Positions 44,790 to 53,348 are shown, counted from the stretch's first letter. The stretch is 64,000 nucleotides of DNA from Bradyrhizobium canariense (GCF_018130465.1 NZ_JAFCKJ010000014.1:1-64000), one strand, 5' to 3'. A program made the numbers and translations. Notes: generated by a model from the letters alone, not told the origin.

Positions 44790-45632
44790 TCAAGCCAGAT
44801 AGCGGGTGAGATAGCCTTCCATCGCGTAGAGCGCACAGAGCGCGAGGCTCGACCACACGGCGGCGGTGAAATACAGGAACATCCAGGTCAGCTCGCCCTT
44901 CCAGTGCGCGATGTCGTGGGTCACGACCCAGCGCGTCGAGACGTCATGCAGGCCTTCGAGGAAGCCGAGCAATCTGTTGCCCTCTTCATGCCCTGCCCGC
45001 CAGCGGCTGAGATACATCGGCACGTCGACGGTGACGAGGAAGGCCAGGAAGCAGGCGATGCCGACGATGCCGGCAATCAGCGCCCAACGCACCGGTCCCT
45101 GGAATTCCGGCATCAGCCGGCACAACGCGATGCCCGCGAGGAAAAACGTCACCGCCCACAGCGAGTTCTCGATCGCGTTGAAGAGGAAGTTGGTCGTCAC
45201 CACCGCGTACCAGGAGAAGCACTCCGCGATGATGATGATGGGCACGATTACCCACGCGATGTTCACGACCGTCTCCGCGCCCGTCATGATCCCGAGTTGA
45301 TGCAGGATGACCGCCCATTGCGCGGCGAAGCACAGTTCGGCCACGGTCGCGACCGTGCGGCCGACGAAGACGCTGGAGAGCCAGGTGTCGAACAGGCAGA
45401 TGCGCTGCACGTCGGCGCGTGGCAGGAACGAGCGGAAGGCGCAGCCGAAGACATAGCCGGCGCAGAGCAGCAACATCAGCCCGATGTCGGAGCCGCCACT
45501 GATGCTGCCGGCAGGCGTCGGGTAGAACTCGCGGTACAGCATGAACCAGACGAGAATGTTGGCAGCACTGACCAGCGTCAGGGACCCCCACCACCACGCG
45601 AGGGGATTTGACCGCGCCTGCCACTGCAACAT
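44790..45632 (-). CDS. Multi-pass membrane protein, uncharacterised
   Basis: A 280-residue protein with about seven membrane helices (for instance LTLVSAANILVWFMLYREFY, TVVNIAWVIVPIIIIAECFS, WALIAGIVGIACFLAFLVTV). I do not recognise a characterised family. GGAGCG precedes ATG 45632; the longer frame from 45794 is Arg-rich and runs into the IclR promoter. It is convergent with the binding-protein gene and divergent from the second IclR gene. Confidence 0.75.
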   Translation of the reverse strand: MLQWQARSNPLAWWWGSLTLVSAANILVWFMLYREFYPTPAGSISGGSDIGLMLLLCAGYVFGCAFRSFLPRADVQRICLFDTWLSSVFVGRTVATVAELCFAAQWAVILHQLGIMTGAETVVNIAWVIVPIIIIAECFSWYAVVTTNFLFNAIENSLWAVTFFLAGIALCRLMPEFQGPVRWALIAGIVGIACFLAFLVTVDVPMYLSRWRAGHEEGNRLLGFLEGLHDVSTRWVVTHDIAHWKGELTWMFLYFTAAVWSSLALCALYAMEGYLTRYLA

Positions 45633-45765
45633 GAATCGCTCCGCCGTAACCGATATGACATCTCGTCGTAATAATCCTGTCACAACAAGCCACGGAATCA
45701 CGACAAAAATCTGTGTGCCGTGGTGCTCTTCGCGCACATTTCGTCTTAGCCGGCGCAGCCGCTGC

Positions 45766-45784
45766 GTGTCCGAATAGTGGACAC
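45766..45784. promoter_or_regulatory. Candidate IclR operator
   Basis: GTGTCC-GAATAGT-GGACAC, a perfect 6-bp dyad with 7-bp spacer, 58 bp upstream of the IclR start. TATTGGACA follows at about 45806, which may be an extra half-site. Confidence 0.6.
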
Positions 45785-45842
45785 AGAACCACATTTTGTG
45801 AATCTATTGGACAACGGCCCTGACCGGGTTCATTAATTCTGC

Positions 45843-46721
45843 ATGGCCAGAACCGCCTCCAAACCGATCCACGCCTCCTCGTCCGCCGCCGCCGTGCTGG
45901 CGGACAGCGCCGACGACGCCGCGTTCGCGACGACGCTGGCCAAAGGTCTCGTGGTGCTCGAAGCGTTCAAGGCGGGGGCGACGCAGCTCGGCAACATGGA
46001 GCTGTCGATGCTGACCGGGATTCCGCGCCCGACGGTGGCGCGGCTGACGCATACGCTCGCCGAGCTCGGCTACCTCCGCTACGACGCCGAACGCGCCAAA
46101 TATCGCGTCGGCGCGCGCGCACTTCGCATGGCGCATCCGCTGCTCGCCGACATGCAGTTCCGCCAGGTCGCGCGTCCCATGATGCAGGAGCTGGCGCAAA
46201 GCGTGCGCGGCACGGTCTCGATCGGCCTGCTCGATGCGACCTCCATGATCTATGTCGAGACCGCGCGCTCCGGCGACGTCGGCCCGCACGTTCCCGATAT
46301 CGGCATGCCCATTTCGGTGGTGATGACGGCGATGGGCCGCGCCGCGGCGGCGACCTTGCCGCAGGCCGATGCCGCGCTGCTCGAAGAGCGCATCGCGAGC
46401 GAAGACACCGAGCTGTGGTCAGCCTTCCGCGAACGATACCGCGCCGGCCTCGCCCAATGCGCCAGCCGCGGCTTCTGCACTTGCTTCGGCGAGTATATCG
46501 CCTCGATCCATGCCGTCGCCGCGCCGCTGTTTCATGCGCGTGAGGCGAAGCAGGCCTTTTCGATCAATTGCGGCATTCCCGCGTTCCGGCTCCAGCCCGG
46601 CCAGCTGGAGGGCGAGATCGGCCCGCGCATTGCCGCCCTTGCCGACAGCATCTGCGCCATCGTCGGCGCGGCGGGGCCGATCGAGACACAAAAGCAAAAC
46701 AAGAAGAGCGCCAGACGATGA
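45843..46721 (+). CDS. IclR-family transcriptional regulator
   Basis: A 292-residue IclR regulator. HTH at about 45-100 (MLTGIPRPTVARLTHTLAEL), effector domain about 110-275 (VSIGLLDATSMIYVETARSG and GEYIASIHAVAAPLF). A lysine/arginine tail (KQNKKSARR) ends the protein. It is followed by a binding-protein gene 33 bp away on the same strand, so it likely regulates uptake of a carboxylic acid. Confidence 0.92.
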   Translation: MARTASKPIHASSSAAAVLADSADDAAFATTLAKGLVVLEAFKAGATQLGNMELSMLTGIPRPTVARLTHTLAELGYLRYDAERAKYRVGARALRMAHPLLADMQFRQVARPMMQELAQSVRGTVSIGLLDATSMIYVETARSGDVGPHVPDIGMPISVVMTAMGRAAAATLPQADAALLEERIASEDTELWSAFRERYRAGLAQCASRGFCTCFGEYIASIHAVAAPLFHAREAKQAFSINCGIPAFRLQPGQLEGEIGPRIAALADSICAIVGAAGPIETQKQNKKSARR

Positions 46722-46754
46722 AAACGACAATTGGCGCTCCACCGGGAGGCCATC

Positions 46755-47729
46755 ATGACCGTCACACGGCGAACATTTTTGGGCACCCTCGCCCTTTCGC
46801 TATCCGGACTTCCATTCTCCGCACGCGCTGAGGACGCCTGGCCGACGCGCATGGTGCGGCTGATCTCGCCTTACGGGCCCGGCGGCTCCAACGACATCTC
46901 GCTGCGGCTGCTGGCCGAAGAGTTCGGTCGCAACCTGCACCAGCAGTTCATCGTCGAGAACAAGCCGGGCGCCGGCACGCGCATCGCCAACGACACCGTC
47001 GCGCATGCGCCGGGCGACGGCTACACTCTCCTCTATGTCGCGGCGCCCTATGCCACTGCCGAAGCGCTGTTCGGCAAGCTGACCTACGACCGCAAGGATC
47101 TGCAGCCGGTCGCAATGGCGGTGATCGCGCCGCTGTTCCTGATTATCAGCGCGGATGCGCCGTTCAAGACGCTCCCCGAATTGATCGCCTACGGCAAATC
47201 GAAGCCGGATGGCCTGACCTTCGCCTCCCCCGGCGCCGGTTCGCAGCCGCATCTTGCCGGCGAACTCCTGTTCAGGGATGCCGGCGTCAAGGGGCTCAAC
47301 ATTCCCTTCCGTGGCGATGCGGCGTCCTACACCGAGCTGCTCGCGGGCCGCGTCGATGCCACGCTGACGGCGCTGCCGACCGCACTGCCCTACATCCAGA
47401 GCGGCAAGTTCATTGTGCTCGGCGTCGCCTCGGCCGAACGCAGCGCGCTCTATCCGCAAGCGCCAACCCTGCGCGAGCAGGGTTTTCCCAACGTGGCCGC
47501 CGCGGGCTGGTACGGCTTCATGGTGCCTTCGACGACGCCGCGCGCCATCATCGACAAGCTGCAGGCCGAAGTCTTACGCGCGCTGGCCGAGCCGGCGATC
47601 AAGGACAAGCTGACCGCCCAGGGCCTCGAAGTGCGCGCCGGCACCGCGGCCGAATTCGGCCAGTTCATCGACAACGAGACAAAAAAGTGGACCACGCTGA
47701 TCCGGGAGGCCGGTCTCAAGGGCGAGTGA
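46755..47729 (+). CDS. Tripartite tricarboxylate transporter substrate-binding protein
   Basis: A 324-residue TctC/Bug-family periplasmic binding protein. The leader has a twin-arginine motif (TRRTFLGTLALSLSG), unusual but known for this family. Mature motifs: VRLISPYGPGGSNDISLRLL, VENKPGAGTRIANDTV, FASPGAGSQPHLAGELL. No TctA/TctB membrane genes are adjacent. GGGAGG precedes the ATG. It probably captures a carboxylate or aromatic acid. Confidence 0.9.
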   Translation: MTVTRRTFLGTLALSLSGLPFSARAEDAWPTRMVRLISPYGPGGSNDISLRLLAEEFGRNLHQQFIVENKPGAGTRIANDTVAHAPGDGYTLLYVAAPYATAEALFGKLTYDRKDLQPVAMAVIAPLFLIISADAPFKTLPELIAYGKSKPDGLTFASPGAGSQPHLAGELLFRDAGVKGLNIPFRGDAASYTELLAGRVDATLTALPTALPYIQSGKFIVLGVASAERSALYPQAPTLREQGFPNVAAAGWYGFMVPSTTPRAIIDKLQAEVLRALAEPAIKDKLTAQGLEVRAGTAAEFGQFIDNETKKWTTLIREAGLKGE

Positions 47730-47751
47730 CGGTCACGAACAGGGAATGGAA

Positions 47752-48972
47752 ATGAAAAACATAATTCTCAAACGCGTCGCGGCACCCGCGATCGTTCTCG
47801 CGCTGTCGATCCCGGCGGCACAGGCGCAGAAGAAATACGATCCCGGCGCCTCCGACATCGGGATCAAGGTCGGCCAGACCGTTCCGCTCAGCGGTCCGGC
47901 CTCGGCCTATGCCGTGATCGGCAAGACCCAGGCCGCCTACATGAAGATGATCAACGACCAGGGCGGCGTGTCCGGCCGCAAGGTCGAGCTGATCCAGTAT
48001 GACGACGCCTACTCCCCGCCGAAGACGGTGGAGCAGACCCGCAGACTGGTCGAAAGCGACGAGGTGCTGCTGACCTTCCAGATCATCGGCACGGCGCCGA
48101 ATGTCGCCGTGCAAAAATATCTCAACGCCAAGAAGGTCCCGCAGCTGTTCGCGGCAACGGGCGCGGCGCGTTTCACCGATCCGAAGAATTTCCCTTGGAC
48201 CATGGGCTTCAACCCCTCCTACCTCGTCGAGGGCCGGATCTACGCTCAATATCTTCTGAAGAACTATCCGAACGCCAGGATCGGCGTGCTCTATCAGAAC
48301 GACGATCTCGGCAAGGATTACCTCGCCGGCCTCAAGGCAGGTCTCGGTGACAAGGCGAAGATGATCGTCGCCGAGACGTCCTACGAGATCACCGAGCCGA
48401 CCATCGACTCGCAGATCCTGCGGTTGAAGGATGCAGGTGCCGACGTGCTGTTCAGCGCCACGACGCCGAAACAGGCTGCGCAGGCGATCAAGAAGGTCGC
48501 CGAGATCGGCTGGAAGCCGCTGCACATCATCGACATCAACGCCTCCTCGGTCAGCGCGGTGCTGAAACCCGCCGGGCTCGACAACGCCAAGGGCGTCGTC
48601 AGCGTCGGCTATGTCAAGGATTCAGCCGACCCCGAGTGGAAGGACGACCCCGGCATGAAGCGATATCTCGCCTTCATGGCCAAGTACTACCCGGAGGGCG
48701 ACAGGGATTCGAACCTGAACGTCTACGGCTATATCACCGCGCAGCTGCTGGTGCAGGTGCTGAAGCAATGCGGCGACGATCTCACGCGCGAGAACGTGAT
48801 GCGCCAGGCCGCCAGCCTGACCAACATCGAACTCGACCTGACGCTGCCGGGCATCTCGGTGACGACGACGCCGACCGACTACCGCGTCAACAAGCAGTTC
48901 CAGATGGTGAAATTCGACGGCCAGCGCTGGCAGAAACTCGGCGACATCGTCACGGACGAGGCGAAGGAATGA
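47752..48972 (+). CDS. ABC transporter substrate-binding protein (HAAT type), 2
   Basis: A 406-residue periplasmic binding protein with a signal peptide (AAPAIVLALSIPAAQAQ). Leu/Ile/Val-binding fold: IKVGQTVPLSGPASAYAVIG, ELIQYDDAYSPPKTVEQTRR, and RIGVLYQNDDLGKDYLAGLK. I start at ATG 47752 rather than 47746 because AGGGA is then six bases upstream. It is a third binding protein without its own membrane genes in this island. The ligand is likely an aromatic or branched acid. Confidence 0.9.
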   Translation: MKNIILKRVAAPAIVLALSIPAAQAQKKYDPGASDIGIKVGQTVPLSGPASAYAVIGKTQAAYMKMINDQGGVSGRKVELIQYDDAYSPPKTVEQTRRLVESDEVLLTFQIIGTAPNVAVQKYLNAKKVPQLFAATGAARFTDPKNFPWTMGFNPSYLVEGRIYAQYLLKNYPNARIGVLYQNDDLGKDYLAGLKAGLGDKAKMIVAETSYEITEPTIDSQILRLKDAGADVLFSATTPKQAAQAIKKVAEIGWKPLHIIDINASSVSAVLKPAGLDNAKGVVSVGYVKDSADPEWKDDPGMKRYLAFMAKYYPEGDRDSNLNVYGYITAQLLVQVLKQCGDDLTRENVMRQAASLTNIELDLTLPGISVTTTPTDYRVNKQFQMVKFDGQRWQKLGDIVTDEAKE

Positions 48973-48977
48973 AGTGC

Positions 48978-49081
48978 CCCTCATCCTGAGAGGCGTGCAA
49001 CGCGCCCCTTGAAGGACGAAGGCCTCACCGGTTGCCCTCGTGCTTCGAGGCGGCCGCTCCGCGGCCGCCTCGGCATGACGG
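48978..49081. repeat. Dispersed palindromic element R4
   Basis: Begins CCTCATCCTGAGAGGCGTGC and ends CTCGGCATGACGGAG. It includes a perfect 12-bp hairpin (CGAGGCGGCCGC-TCC-GCGGCCGCCTCG, 49046-49072). It sits between convergent genes and can act as a terminator. I recognise the opening as another common Bradyrhizobium intergenic repeat, from memory; only one copy is in this window. Confidence 0.75.
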
Positions 49082-49099
49082 AGGAAGTGGCTGCTCGCC

Positions 49100-49591
49100 C
49101 TACCTCTTCATCCCACTCACATACGCCGCGAGCTTGTCCAGCGTCTGGTAGCCGTATTCGACCGCACCGAAGCTGATCATGCCGTCGCGCTGCGCCGTGC
49201 TCGACGCCAGCTGCCGCATCATCAGAACCGTCTTGCCGTTGCTCTGCTCGGCAAAGGTGATGGTGAAACGGAACAGCCCGGGATCCTCGTCCTGGTCGGC
49301 GCCGTGGTCCATCTCCATCAGCGACGGCCGCTCGATGCGGCGGAAGCGCATGCGGTTCGGGTAGACGGTGCCGTCCGGGCCGGTCATGTTGAAGCGCCAG
49401 ACGCCGCCGACGCGCACGTCGATCTCGAAGGTCTCGACCTTGAAGCCTTTCGGCCCGAACCATTGCGGCAGATGCTTCGGGTCGGACCACGCTTCGAACA
49501 CCAGATCGCGCGGCGCGTCGATCACGCGCGACATCACGATCTCGCGGTCGAGCGACCATTGCGACAGGGCGGGATTGGCAGAATTCGTCAT
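49100..49591 (-). CDS. SRPBCC/AHSA1-family protein
   Basis: A 163-residue START-like protein of the AHSA1 group: VIDAPRDLVFEAWSDPKHLP and QWFGPKGFKVETFEIDVRVG near the N-terminus, HGADQDE and FRFTITFAEQSNGKT later. Its ATG overlaps the stop of the ArsR gene (TGATG), the usual arrangement for an ArsR/SRPBCC pair. Such proteins bind hydrophobic ligands; the ligand is unknown. Confidence 0.92.
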   Translation of the reverse strand: MTNSANPALSQWSLDREIVMSRVIDAPRDLVFEAWSDPKHLPQWFGPKGFKVETFEIDVRVGGVWRFNMTGPDGTVYPNRMRFRRIERPSLMEMDHGADQDEDPGLFRFTITFAEQSNGKTVLMMRQLASSTAQRDGMISFGAVEYGYQTLDKLAAYVSGMKR

Positions 49592-50010
49592 CACTCGGAA
49601 CCTTTCCGTCTGGTTGTCTTGCTGGTTGTCTTGTTGACCGTCTTGTTGACCGTCTTGGACGGCCGTTTGGCAGCCGCCCTCTCCTTCTTCAGCTTCATCA
49701 CATAGGATTCGAAGCGATCGAGCCGCGCCTCCCAGATCGCACGCTGGTGCTGGAACCAGTCCTCCGCACTGAGGAGTGCGTCGGGACTGAGGCGGCAGGT
49801 GCGCACCCGGCCGGATTTCTCCGACAGGACGAGCCCGCTCGTCTCCAGCACGTGGATGTGTTTCATGAAGCTCGGCAGCGCCATCTCGAAGGGATCGGCA
49901 AGCTCGCCGACCGACGCCTCGCCGGCGCAGAGCCGCATCACGATCGCCCGCCGGGTGGGATCGGCAAGGGCCGCGAAAACCTGATCGAGCCGGGATAATT
50001 GGTTAGCCAT
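49591..50010 (-). CDS. ArsR-family repressor with repetitive basic tail
   Basis: A 139-residue winged-helix repressor (about 8-95): LDQVFAALADPTRRAIVMRL, then MALPSFMKHIHVLETSGLVL. Metal-binding cysteine pairs of ArsR/SmtB are not present; this is the branch paired with SRPBCC proteins. The C-terminus is lysine/threonine-rich and built of four 4-residue units (KTVN, KTVN, KTTS, KTTR) from a 12-bp tandem repeat. ATG 50010 lies inside a dyad, which suggests autorepression. Confidence 0.92.
   Translation of the reverse strand: MANQLSRLDQVFAALADPTRRAIVMRLCAGEASVGELADPFEMALPSFMKHIHVLETSGLVLSEKSGRVRTCRLSPDALLSAEDWFQHQRAIWEARLDRFESYVMKLKKERAAAKRPSKTVNKTVNKTTSKTTRRKGSE
49609..49656. repeat. In-frame 12-bp tandem repeat in arsR-type gene
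   Basis: Four 12-bp units. On the plus strand they read TCTGGTTGTCTT, GCTGGTTGTCTT, GTTGACCGTCTT, GTTGACCGTCTT. They encode the KTxx tail of the ArsR protein. Confidence 0.9.
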
Positions 50011-50019
50011 GGAGCTAAC
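50002..50019. promoter_or_regulatory. ArsR operator candidate 1
   Basis: GTTAGC-N6-GCTAAC spanning the ArsR start codon. It shares its core with the dyad at 50053-50068, which supports a common binding protein. Confidence 0.6.
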
Positions 50020-50052
50020 TATAAGGCCGCCGCCATTCGTCGTCAACAATTG

Positions 50053-50068
50053 TTAGCTCACAAGCTAA
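50053..50068. promoter_or_regulatory. ArsR operator candidate 2
   Basis: TTAGCT-CACA-AGCTAA, a perfect dyad 43 bp upstream of the ArsR start and 46 bp before the divergent serine hydrolase gene. It may affect both. Confidence 0.6.
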
Positions 50069-50114
50069 GTATTTTTGCCGCGGGCTCCACGGGCGGAACC
50101 CACCACGCGCAATC

Positions 50115-51347
50115 GTGAATTGGGAGGCACGGCCCTTCCCGCTAAAAGAGACGTGGGGGCGCACCGCATCATGCGTCAGAGCCGTGCCGTCTGTTGTCAC
50201 CTCATCGCACCTCGACCGGCGGGCGTTCGCCCGGGCGGCGCTCCTTCCCCTCGCGCTTGCCTGGCCGCGCGGCGCCGCCGCGGATTCCGACATGATCGCG
50301 CAGATGCGCGACGTCGTCGCGAACGAGCTGGCGCCGACCGTCACGCCGGACCAGCCGGGCGGTCTCGCCGTTGCACTTTATGCCGGCAGCCATGTCGAGT
50401 TCTTCAACTACGGTTTTGCCGACGACGCCACGCGAAGGCCGGTCACGCCGGACACGCTGTTCAACCTCGGCTCGCTGCGTAAGCCGTTCGAGGCGACGCT
50501 GGTCGCGCTCGGCAACCTCCGCGGCGAGCTGCGGCTCGGCGATCGTCTGGCGAAATATCTCCCCGAACTCACCGGCGACTATGTCCGCCGCGTCACCGTC
50601 GGCGAGCTCGTCACGCACACCTCAGGCATGCTGCTGCCAACCGACCATCCGCCCTGGCCGAGCGAAACTTTTTCCCGCGCGCAGTTCATCGACATGCTCA
50701 ACAGCTGGCGACCGCAAGCCGGCGAAGTGCCCGGCAGGCAGCGCGTCTACAGCCATGCCGGCTACGTGTTGCTTCAGCTCGTGCTCGAGCGCTGTTACGG
50801 CGCTCCGATCGCAACCCTGTTCGAACAACGCATCCTCAAGCCGATCGGCATGAATGCGACCTCCCTGCCCGAACGCGGCGAGGACAGCCGCGCCGTCATG
50901 GACGAGGCCTGGATGCAGCGCGCGGTCCAGGGCTATTCGGATCAGGGCATGGCGATCGGCCCCATCGGCAACCAGCAGAGCTATTTTGATTTTCCCGGCA
51001 CGGGCCAGATGTTTTCTTCGCCGCGGGATCTTGCGAGCTTCGTCGCTGCCTGCGTCGACGGGCGGTCGACCGACCCTCACTTGCGTGAGGCATTGCGGAT
51101 GACACAGCACGAGATCTTCCGCGTCGACGAGAAGTTTGGACAGGGATTGGCCTGGGAGACGGTGCGTCTTCCGGGCGTCACCGTCGTCGACAAGCCGGGC
51201 GGGCTCAACAACGCCTCCGGATATATCGGCCTCGTGCCGGCGCAGCGGATCGGGATCGTCCTGCTCGCCAATCGGGGCGAATATCCCCACGAGATCGCGC
51301 GCTACAGGATCCTGCCGGCGCTGGCGCGCCTCGTGGCTACGCACTGA
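50115..51347 (+). CDS. Serine hydrolase, beta-lactamase/AmpC fold
   Basis: A secreted or periplasmic protein of up to 410 residues with a class C beta-lactamase/DD-peptidase fold. The leader (DRRAFARAALLPLALAWPRG) has paired arginines and may use Tat. Active-site elements: SLRK (S-x-x-K, about 120), YSH where YSN/YAN is usual (about 215), and DKPGG where KTG is usual (about 365). The altered second and third motifs suggest an esterase or peptidase rather than a true beta-lactamase. The GTG start at 50115 is uncertain; a later GTG near 50190 would keep the leader. Confidence 0.82.
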   Translation: MNWEARPFPLKETWGRTASCVRAVPSVVTSSHLDRRAFARAALLPLALAWPRGAAADSDMIAQMRDVVANELAPTVTPDQPGGLAVALYAGSHVEFFNYGFADDATRRPVTPDTLFNLGSLRKPFEATLVALGNLRGELRLGDRLAKYLPELTGDYVRRVTVGELVTHTSGMLLPTDHPPWPSETFSRAQFIDMLNSWRPQAGEVPGRQRVYSHAGYVLLQLVLERCYGAPIATLFEQRILKPIGMNATSLPERGEDSRAVMDEAWMQRAVQGYSDQGMAIGPIGNQQSYFDFPGTGQMFSSPRDLASFVAACVDGRSTDPHLREALRMTQHEIFRVDEKFGQGLAWETVRLPGVTVVDKPGGLNNASGYIGLVPAQRIGIVLLANRGEYPHEIARYRILPALARLVATH

Positions 51348-51370
51348 ACCGCGCGCCCCGCGAAAAACAG

Positions 51371-51395
51371 AAAGCCCCGGCCGAGCCGGGGCTTT
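51371..51395. terminator. Strong bidirectional terminator
   Basis: A perfect 11-bp stem AAAGCCCCGGC-CGA-GCCGGGGCTTT between convergent genes. The A and T runs at the stem ends give a terminator on either strand. Confidence 0.88.
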
Positions 51396-51420
51396 CCACG
51401 CCAGGGTCGGAACGGGGTGC

Positions 51421-52248
51421 TCAGTATCTGGCGACGACCGGTCCGCCGAACTTGTAGTTCACGCCGACACGCACGATGTTCGATTTGAGATCGATCGAGT
51501 GGGTGTAGACGTTGCTCGGATATTGCGTTGCGCCGCTGACCAGATTGGTGCTGGTCACCGTGCTTCGGCCAAGATCGACATAGAGGTATTCGGCCTTGAG
51601 CGACCAGCCGCCGCCGACGGCATATTCGGTACCCACACCTGCGGTCCAGCCGAGGCGCGTGTCGCGGATCGCCGCCGATTCCGTTGCCGCCGAGAAGGTG
51701 TCGGTGAAGTTGAAATTGCCCTTCACCTCGGCGATCGCCGCACCGCCCGTGGCGTAGAGCAACCAGGTCGGAGCCGCGAGGAAGCCGATGCGGCCGCGGA
51801 TCGTGGCGAGCCAGTCGGCCGAGACCTGCGAGGACACGGTGAAGCCGGTCGGGGCGCAGCAGGGATAGAGCGCCGATCCGGACGCACTGCCCTTGAAGCC
51901 GAAATAGTTGATATCGCCTTCGAGGCCGAGCACGGCGTTGTTGAGTTGCCAGTTATAGCCGGCCGAGAAGCCCCCGGTCACGCTGGAGCTGTTGACGCCT
52001 TGGGCGCCGACCGTGTTGATGGCGGGAACGCTGCTGGCGGCGAAATAGCCGGCCGGAGCAAACACGGTCGATGTGCTCGGATCGGCACTGCCCCACTGCC
52101 CGCCGACATTGCCGCCGACGTAGAAGCCGGTCCAGTTGTAGGCCGTCGCCATCATCGGCGCCTTGGTGTAGTGCGCCGCGAGGTCGGCCGCCTGCACGGA
52201 TGCGGAGCCCAAAACGACCGCGGCAACCGCCAGCAAAAACTTCTTCAT
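51421..52248 (-). CDS. Outer-membrane beta-barrel protein (Omp25/RopB-like)
   Basis: A 275-residue outer-membrane protein. Signal peptide MKKFLLAVAAVVLGSASVQA, then AADLAAHYTKAP and YNWTGFYVGGNVGGQWG, the classic start of alphaproteobacterial eight-strand barrels (Omp25/Omp31/RopB). It ends in alternating strands with AGVGTEYAVGGGWSLKAEYL and a terminal hydrophobic residue pattern (FGGPVVARY). AAGGAGA precedes the ATG. Such proteins stabilise the outer membrane. Confidence 0.93.
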   Translation of the reverse strand: MKKFLLAVAAVVLGSASVQAADLAAHYTKAPMMATAYNWTGFYVGGNVGGQWGSADPSTSTVFAPAGYFAASSVPAINTVGAQGVNSSSVTGGFSAGYNWQLNNAVLGLEGDINYFGFKGSASGSALYPCCAPTGFTVSSQVSADWLATIRGRIGFLAAPTWLLYATGGAAIAEVKGNFNFTDTFSAATESAAIRDTRLGWTAGVGTEYAVGGGWSLKAEYLYVDLGRSTVTSTNLVSGATQYPSNVYTHSIDLKSNIVRVGVNYKFGGPVVARY

Positions 52249-52521
52249 TCCAGTCTCCTTGCCCACGCGATGGATCTCGCGTTTCGAATGCGCGCGGGCG
52301 GAAGGCGTCCGGCGCAGATCGGGCATAGGCCGCCGGCCCCATGTCGTCTTGGGCTGCGGCGAAGTTCATAGGGACCGTGACGTAGTGTGGGCCCTGTGTC
52401 GTGCGAACGGATGACGAGTGTGGCCCGGCAGCCACGCGTCATCCTTCATCCACGGCGGGCCACGCAAGCCCGCGTCGCATCACGACAAGGCCGACGCGAA
52501 CGCGATTCGAATCCGCCGCCC

Positions 52522-53238
52522 TCAGACCGAGCGCGTCAGTCCGCCGTCAACGCGGATGTTCTGGCCGGTGATGTAGGCCGCGCCGTCGGACGCCAGGAAC
52601 GAGATCGTGGCGGCGATCTCCTCGACCTTGCCGTAGCGCTGCATAGGCACGCTGTCGCGGCGTGCATCGGTCTGCGGCAGGCTGTCGATCCAGCCCGGCA
52701 GCACATTGTTCATGCGGATGTTGTCGGCGGCATGGGTGTCCGTGAAGATCTTGGTGAAGGCGGCAAGGCCGGCGCGGAACACCGCAGACGTCGGAAACAT
52801 CGCGCTCGGCTCGAACGCCCAGGCGGTCGAGATGTTGATGATGGCGCCGGCCTTCTGCGCCTGCATCAAAGGCGTCACCAGCCGGGTCGGACGGATCACG
52901 TTGAGCAGATAGGTGTCGAGGCCGGTGTGCCACTGCTCGTCGGTGATCTCCGTGATCGGCGCCCGGGGCCCATGGCCCGCGCTGTTGACGAGCACGTCGA
53001 TGCGTCCCCATTTGGCAAGCGCCCCGTCGACAAGCCGCTTCAGATCGTCGTTCGACTTGTTGGAGCCGGTGACCCCTAGCCCGCCGAGCTCGGCTGCCAG
53101 CGCCTCGCCCTTGCCGGAGGAGGACAGGATGGCGACGCGAAAGCCGTCGGCTGCGAGCCGACGCGCAGCCCCTGCCCCCATGCCGCTGCCGCCGGCGGTA
53201 ACGAGTGCGACCTTCTCTGCTGCCATCTCTGCTGCCAT
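52522..53238 (-). CDS. Short-chain dehydrogenase/reductase
   Basis: A 238-residue SDR. Cofactor motif VTAGGSGMGAGAARRLAADG, NSAGHG in place of the usual NNAG, active-site Ser near INISTAWAF. The Tyr of Y-x3-K is not evident: the expected site reads VFRAGLAAFTK, so the catalytic Tyr is replaced by Phe/Arg context. The C-terminus GAAYITGQNIRVDGGLTRS is standard. Loss of the Tyr suggests altered or absent reductase chemistry, though this should be confirmed by alignment. The target substrate is unknown. Confidence 0.87.
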   Translation of the reverse strand: MAAEMAAEKVALVTAGGSGMGAGAARRLAADGFRVAILSSSGKGEALAAELGGLGVTGSNKSNDDLKRLVDGALAKWGRIDVLVNSAGHGPRAPITEITDEQWHTGLDTYLLNVIRPTRLVTPLMQAQKAGAIINISTAWAFEPSAMFPTSAVFRAGLAAFTKIFTDTHAADNIRMNNVLPGWIDSLPQTDARRDSVPMQRYGKVEEIAATISFLASDGAAYITGQNIRVDGGLTRSV

Positions 53239-53348
53239 GACCGATCATCCTCTGTGATATCGTTGAGGCGAGCCGCGGGCCCGGCCTATCATGAGGCCTT
53301 CTACCGCCGGACCGGCCGGAAGGTCCACCGTCGAAAGCAACTTGAAAG

